Shown here in pieces: positions 62,049 to 64,000 of a DNA stretch of 64,000 nt. The notes below the pieces were generated by a model. The model was not told the origin of the DNA. It searched no databases and worked only from the letters and a program-made list of their open reading frames with translations. The number at the start of each line of letters is the position of its first letter. The first letter of the stretch is position 1. The translations under genes and the position numbers were made by a program. The stretch covers positions 203,630 to 267,629 of the forward strand of contig DASCQM010000012.1 in the NCBI GenBank assembly GCA_036013055.1. The letters are read 5' to 3'. Source of the DNA: SHYR01 sp036013055. GTDB taxonomy: Bacteria; Chloroflexota; Dehalococcoidia; UBA2979.

Positions 62049-62804
62049 TCAGCCCCCGATAGCACCCGATCCGACGACGCGGTAGCGCAGATACAGCTCG
62101 CTCGTCTCCGGGTTGGGCACCGCTGAGACGAGTTCGAGCCGCGAGACGGTGTCGATCGTCGGCGTGAACGCGCCTGCGACTGCCGAGAGCGTGACGTCGC
62201 CACTGACGACGACCGGGCCGAGCGTGAGGAAGAACTCGTCGACGAGGCCCAGCCGGAATAGCTCCCCGTTCATCGCGGGGCCGCCCTCGACCAGCAGCAC
62301 CTCCGCTGCAAGCTCGTGGCGCATGTGCCGCAGCATCTCCGGCACCGGGTCGCTTCCGAGCACGACCACCTGGCGGCCCGTGGCGCTGATCGCCTCGCGC
62401 TGTTCGTCAGGCGTCGATTCGATCACGTAGACGACCGCATCGAAGTCGTCGGCGGTAAAGAAGACGCGTTCGAGCGGGAGATCACCGCTCGCGCTCAGCA
62501 CCGCCGCGATCGCATTCGTCGACTGTCCGCGCGCGGCGCGCAGCGCCAGCAGGTCATCGTCCTGCACGCGCGGGGACGCCCCACTCAGCCGCAGCGTGTT
62601 CGCGCCGTTGACGACGACATCGGCGTTGCTACGCAGTTCGCGCATCAGGCGTCGGTCGGTGGCTGAGCCGAGGCCCTGCTCGTTGCCCTCAATCACCACC
62701 TTCCCGTCGGCGGACATCACCATGTTCACAAGCGTGTACGGCCGGTCGGCGGGGGGCGGGGGAAGATCGAGCGCCGTGTAGTCGGGCTTCGTCAGTTCTG
62801 CCAT
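62049..62804 (-). CDS. RibD C-terminal-type (dihydrofolate reductase-fold) reductase
   Basis: 251 residues of the RibD_C/DHFR-like superfamily. VNMVMSADGKVVIEGNEQGL (substrate/NADPH contact), RRLMRELRSNADVVVNGANT, VLLVEGGPAMNGELFRLGLV (the EGG motif) and DEFFLTLGPVVVSGD are clear. In RibD this domain reduces the pyrimidine of the riboflavin precursor; as a stand-alone protein it may act in riboflavin, deazaflavin (F420) or other reductions. ATG 62804 is preferred to a longer frame at 62876 that would overlap the divergent SDR start. Converges with the CoA-transferase gene. Confidence 0.87.
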   Translation of the reverse strand: MAELTKPDYTALDLPPPPADRPYTLVNMVMSADGKVVIEGNEQGLGSATDRRLMRELRSNADVVVNGANTLRLSGASPRVQDDDLLALRAARGQSTNAIAAVLSASGDLPLERVFFTADDFDAVVYVIESTPDEQREAISATGRQVVVLGSDPVPEMLRHMRHELAAEVLLVEGGPAMNGELFRLGLVDEFFLTLGPVVVSGDVTLSAVAGAFTPTIDTVSRLELVSAVPNPETSELYLRYRVVGSGAIGG

Positions 62805-62874
62805 CGAGTGATGCGACCCTTCGTCGGCGGGCGCGCAGTGTACCATCGCGCCTCCGACAGCCCGAGGGGGGATC

Positions 62875-63651
62875 ATGGCTCAGCTTGAAGGCCGTCTACC
62901 GGACAAGGTGGCGCTGGTGACAGGGGCGGGGGCCGGCATCGGCCGCGCGACATCGATCGCCTTTGCGGCGGAGGGGGCGGCGGTGATGTGCGCCGACCTC
63001 GACGAGGCCGCGGCGCAGGACACCGCCGCGCAGATCGCCGAGCGAGGCGGCAAGAGCGCTGCGATCAGCATCGATGTCGCCGACGAAGCCGATGTCGGGC
63101 GCGCGTTCGACGCTGTGCTGGAGCAACTCGACGGCCTCGACATCGTCTTCAACAACGCGGGTATCGGGGGAGGGGCCGGCTGGGAACGGACTCTGGCTGT
63201 GAACCTCAGCGGCGTCTTCCATGGACTGAAGTTCGCTGCTCCGCTGCTTGCCGAACGTGGCGGCGGCTCGATCATCAATACCGCATCGGTCGCCGGCCTC
63301 GTCGGGCTCGTCGGCTCGGCGCCGCCCGACGAGCCACTGCCTGAGCCCGGGGGAGCAGCCTACGTCACGTCGAAGCACGGCGTGGTCGGGCTCACCCGTC
63401 AGTACGCGGTTTCGTATGCGCGGCACGGCGTGCGCGTGAACTGCATCAATCCTGGCTATATCGAAACGGCGATGACCGCGGGGATCCGGGAGAGCGAGCA
63501 GGGGCGCGCCCACCTGGAGTCGCTGCATCCGATGGGCCGGCTCGGTCAGCCGGAGGAGATCGCGGCGGCGGCGCTCTTCCTTGCCAGCGACGAGGCCTCG
63601 TTCATCACCGGTCACACGCTGGTCGTGGATGGCGGCTATACCGCGCGCTGA
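62875..63651 (+). CDS. SDR family oxidoreductase
   Basis: 258 residues, classical length. VALVTGAGAGIGRATSIAFA, DLDEAAAQDTAAQIAER, NNAGIGGGAGWER, the catalytic Ser in SIINTASVAGLVG, Tyr-x3-Lys in AAYVTSKHGVVGLTRQYAVS and the C-terminal ASFITGHTLVVDGGYTAR are all normal. It oxidises or reduces an alcohol/ketone with NAD(P). GGGGGGAT lies before ATG 62875. Substrate unknown. Confidence 0.93.
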   Translation: MAQLEGRLPDKVALVTGAGAGIGRATSIAFAAEGAAVMCADLDEAAAQDTAAQIAERGGKSAAISIDVADEADVGRAFDAVLEQLDGLDIVFNNAGIGGGAGWERTLAVNLSGVFHGLKFAAPLLAERGGGSIINTASVAGLVGLVGSAPPDEPLPEPGGAAYVTSKHGVVGLTRQYAVSYARHGVRVNCINPGYIETAMTAGIRESEQGRAHLESLHPMGRLGQPEEIAAAALFLASDEASFITGHTLVVDGGYTAR

Positions 63652-63675
63652 ACGGTGCCGCGAGAGCGGTCGGTC

Positions 63676-64000
63676 TCAGGCCGCTGCAGCGTCGTCGGAC
63701 GAACCGCTGAGCGCGCCCTGGTACCACGCGATCTGTTCGAAGAGACCGTCGATGCCGCCGAGCTGGCCCACGACGTCCTCGTGCAGTGGCTCGACCGGAA
63801 ACGTCTCCTCCTCGGCCGACAGCAGGCCGTCACCGATGCCGAGACTCCAGGAGATATCGCGAGCCAGGTCGCGTGGCGCTCGGCTGTTCCGCCGTCGAGC
63901 CTCGGTGCCGTGCCGGAGGGCATCGATGTTGAGCCGGAGCAGCTGACGGGGCTGGCCGCGTCCGGCGGGCAGTACCGTGGCGTCGCCCGTGTCGCGAGTT
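63676..64000 (-). CDS. Partial gene of unknown function (C-terminal part)
   Basis: On the minus strand an open frame enters from the right edge and ends at TGA 63676-63678, giving about 108 residues. It contains GRGQPRQLLRLNIDALRHG, RDLARDISWSLGIGDGLLSA, TFPVEPLHEDVVGQLGGIDG and LFEQIAWYQGALSGSSDDA. Not recognised. Codon positions look normal (GC-rich thirds), and it converges with the SDR gene. The N-terminus lies outside the window. Confidence 0.6.
   Translation of the reverse strand, partial: TRDTGDATVLPAGRGQPRQLLRLNIDALRHGTEARRRNSRAPRDLARDISWSLGIGDGLLSAEEETFPVEPLHEDVVGQLGGIDGLFEQIAWYQGALSGSSDDAAAA

Overview
The window is high-GC, densely packed bacterial chromosome. It has short intergenic gaps, many 4-bp start/stop overlaps, GTG and TTG starts, and no tRNA, rRNA, insertion sequence, phage or CRISPR signature that I can see. 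No marker gene fixes the taxonomy. The content resembles an aerobic Chloroflexota of the SAR202/Dehalococcoidia type: many type III CoA-transferases, MaoC-type hotdog proteins, SDRs, luciferase-like flavin oxidoreductases, VOC proteins, and an ECF sigma factor next to a FecR-domain regulator. That assignment is inference.

Region 1 (1-11.5 kb): a partial glutamate dehydrogenase; a CorC-type membrane protein, HAD phosphatase and rhodanese set; a frameshifted methyltransferase; a DUF1684 protein; the divergent yqeC/mobA pair; an ABC-2 exporter with a lipoprotein; a DUF6159-like membrane protein; and an MscS channel. The main observation of the window is here. The catalytic cysteine of the two-domain rhodanese (821-1654, minus) is encoded by an in-frame TGA, and conserved rhodanese sequence continues for 42 codons beyond it. 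A GC hairpin follows 15-30 nt downstream. This is a strong selenocysteine candidate, and YqeC (5280-6047), a marker of selenium-dependent molybdenum hydroxylases, suggests a second use of selenium.

Region 2 (11.5-20.3 kb): ECF sigma factor and FecR regulator, a secreted Arg/Pro/Glu-rich protein, an MFS exporter, argC, a release-factor-like GGQ protein, a canonical ClpS, an LLM oxidoreductase and a cation/Ca2+ exchanger.

Region 3 (20.3-43 kb): acyl-CoA and aromatic/alicyclic acid metabolism. It holds an acyl-CoA ligase, a DUF35 protein with a thiolase-fold partner lacking the thiolase cysteines, a divergent second ClpS, CoA-transferases including a double-length fusion, two hotdog gene pairs, two adjacent SDRs (one without the catalytic Tyr/Lys), an enoyl-CoA hydratase, alpha/beta hydrolases, two MFS proteins and an M20 peptidase. 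A tandem duplication at 27.15-28.06 kb made two cupin genes and left a decayed 3' end of an oxidoreductase between them.

Region 4 (43-50.6 kb): copper homeostasis (YHS-domain membrane protein, CsoR with a palindromic operator in its promoter, CopA), then GNAT, MFS and P-loop kinase-like genes, and an ArsR-SRPBCC pair with a predicted leaderless, self-regulated promoter.

Region 5 (50.6-64 kb): esterase, luciferase-like monooxygenase, alpha/beta hydrolase, VOC protein and acyl-CoA dehydrogenase all in one direction, which looks like an oxidative catabolic module. Then come a methyltransferase, RecQ with two HRDC domains, two overlapping CoA-transferases, a RibD-C-type reductase, an SDR and a partial unknown gene.
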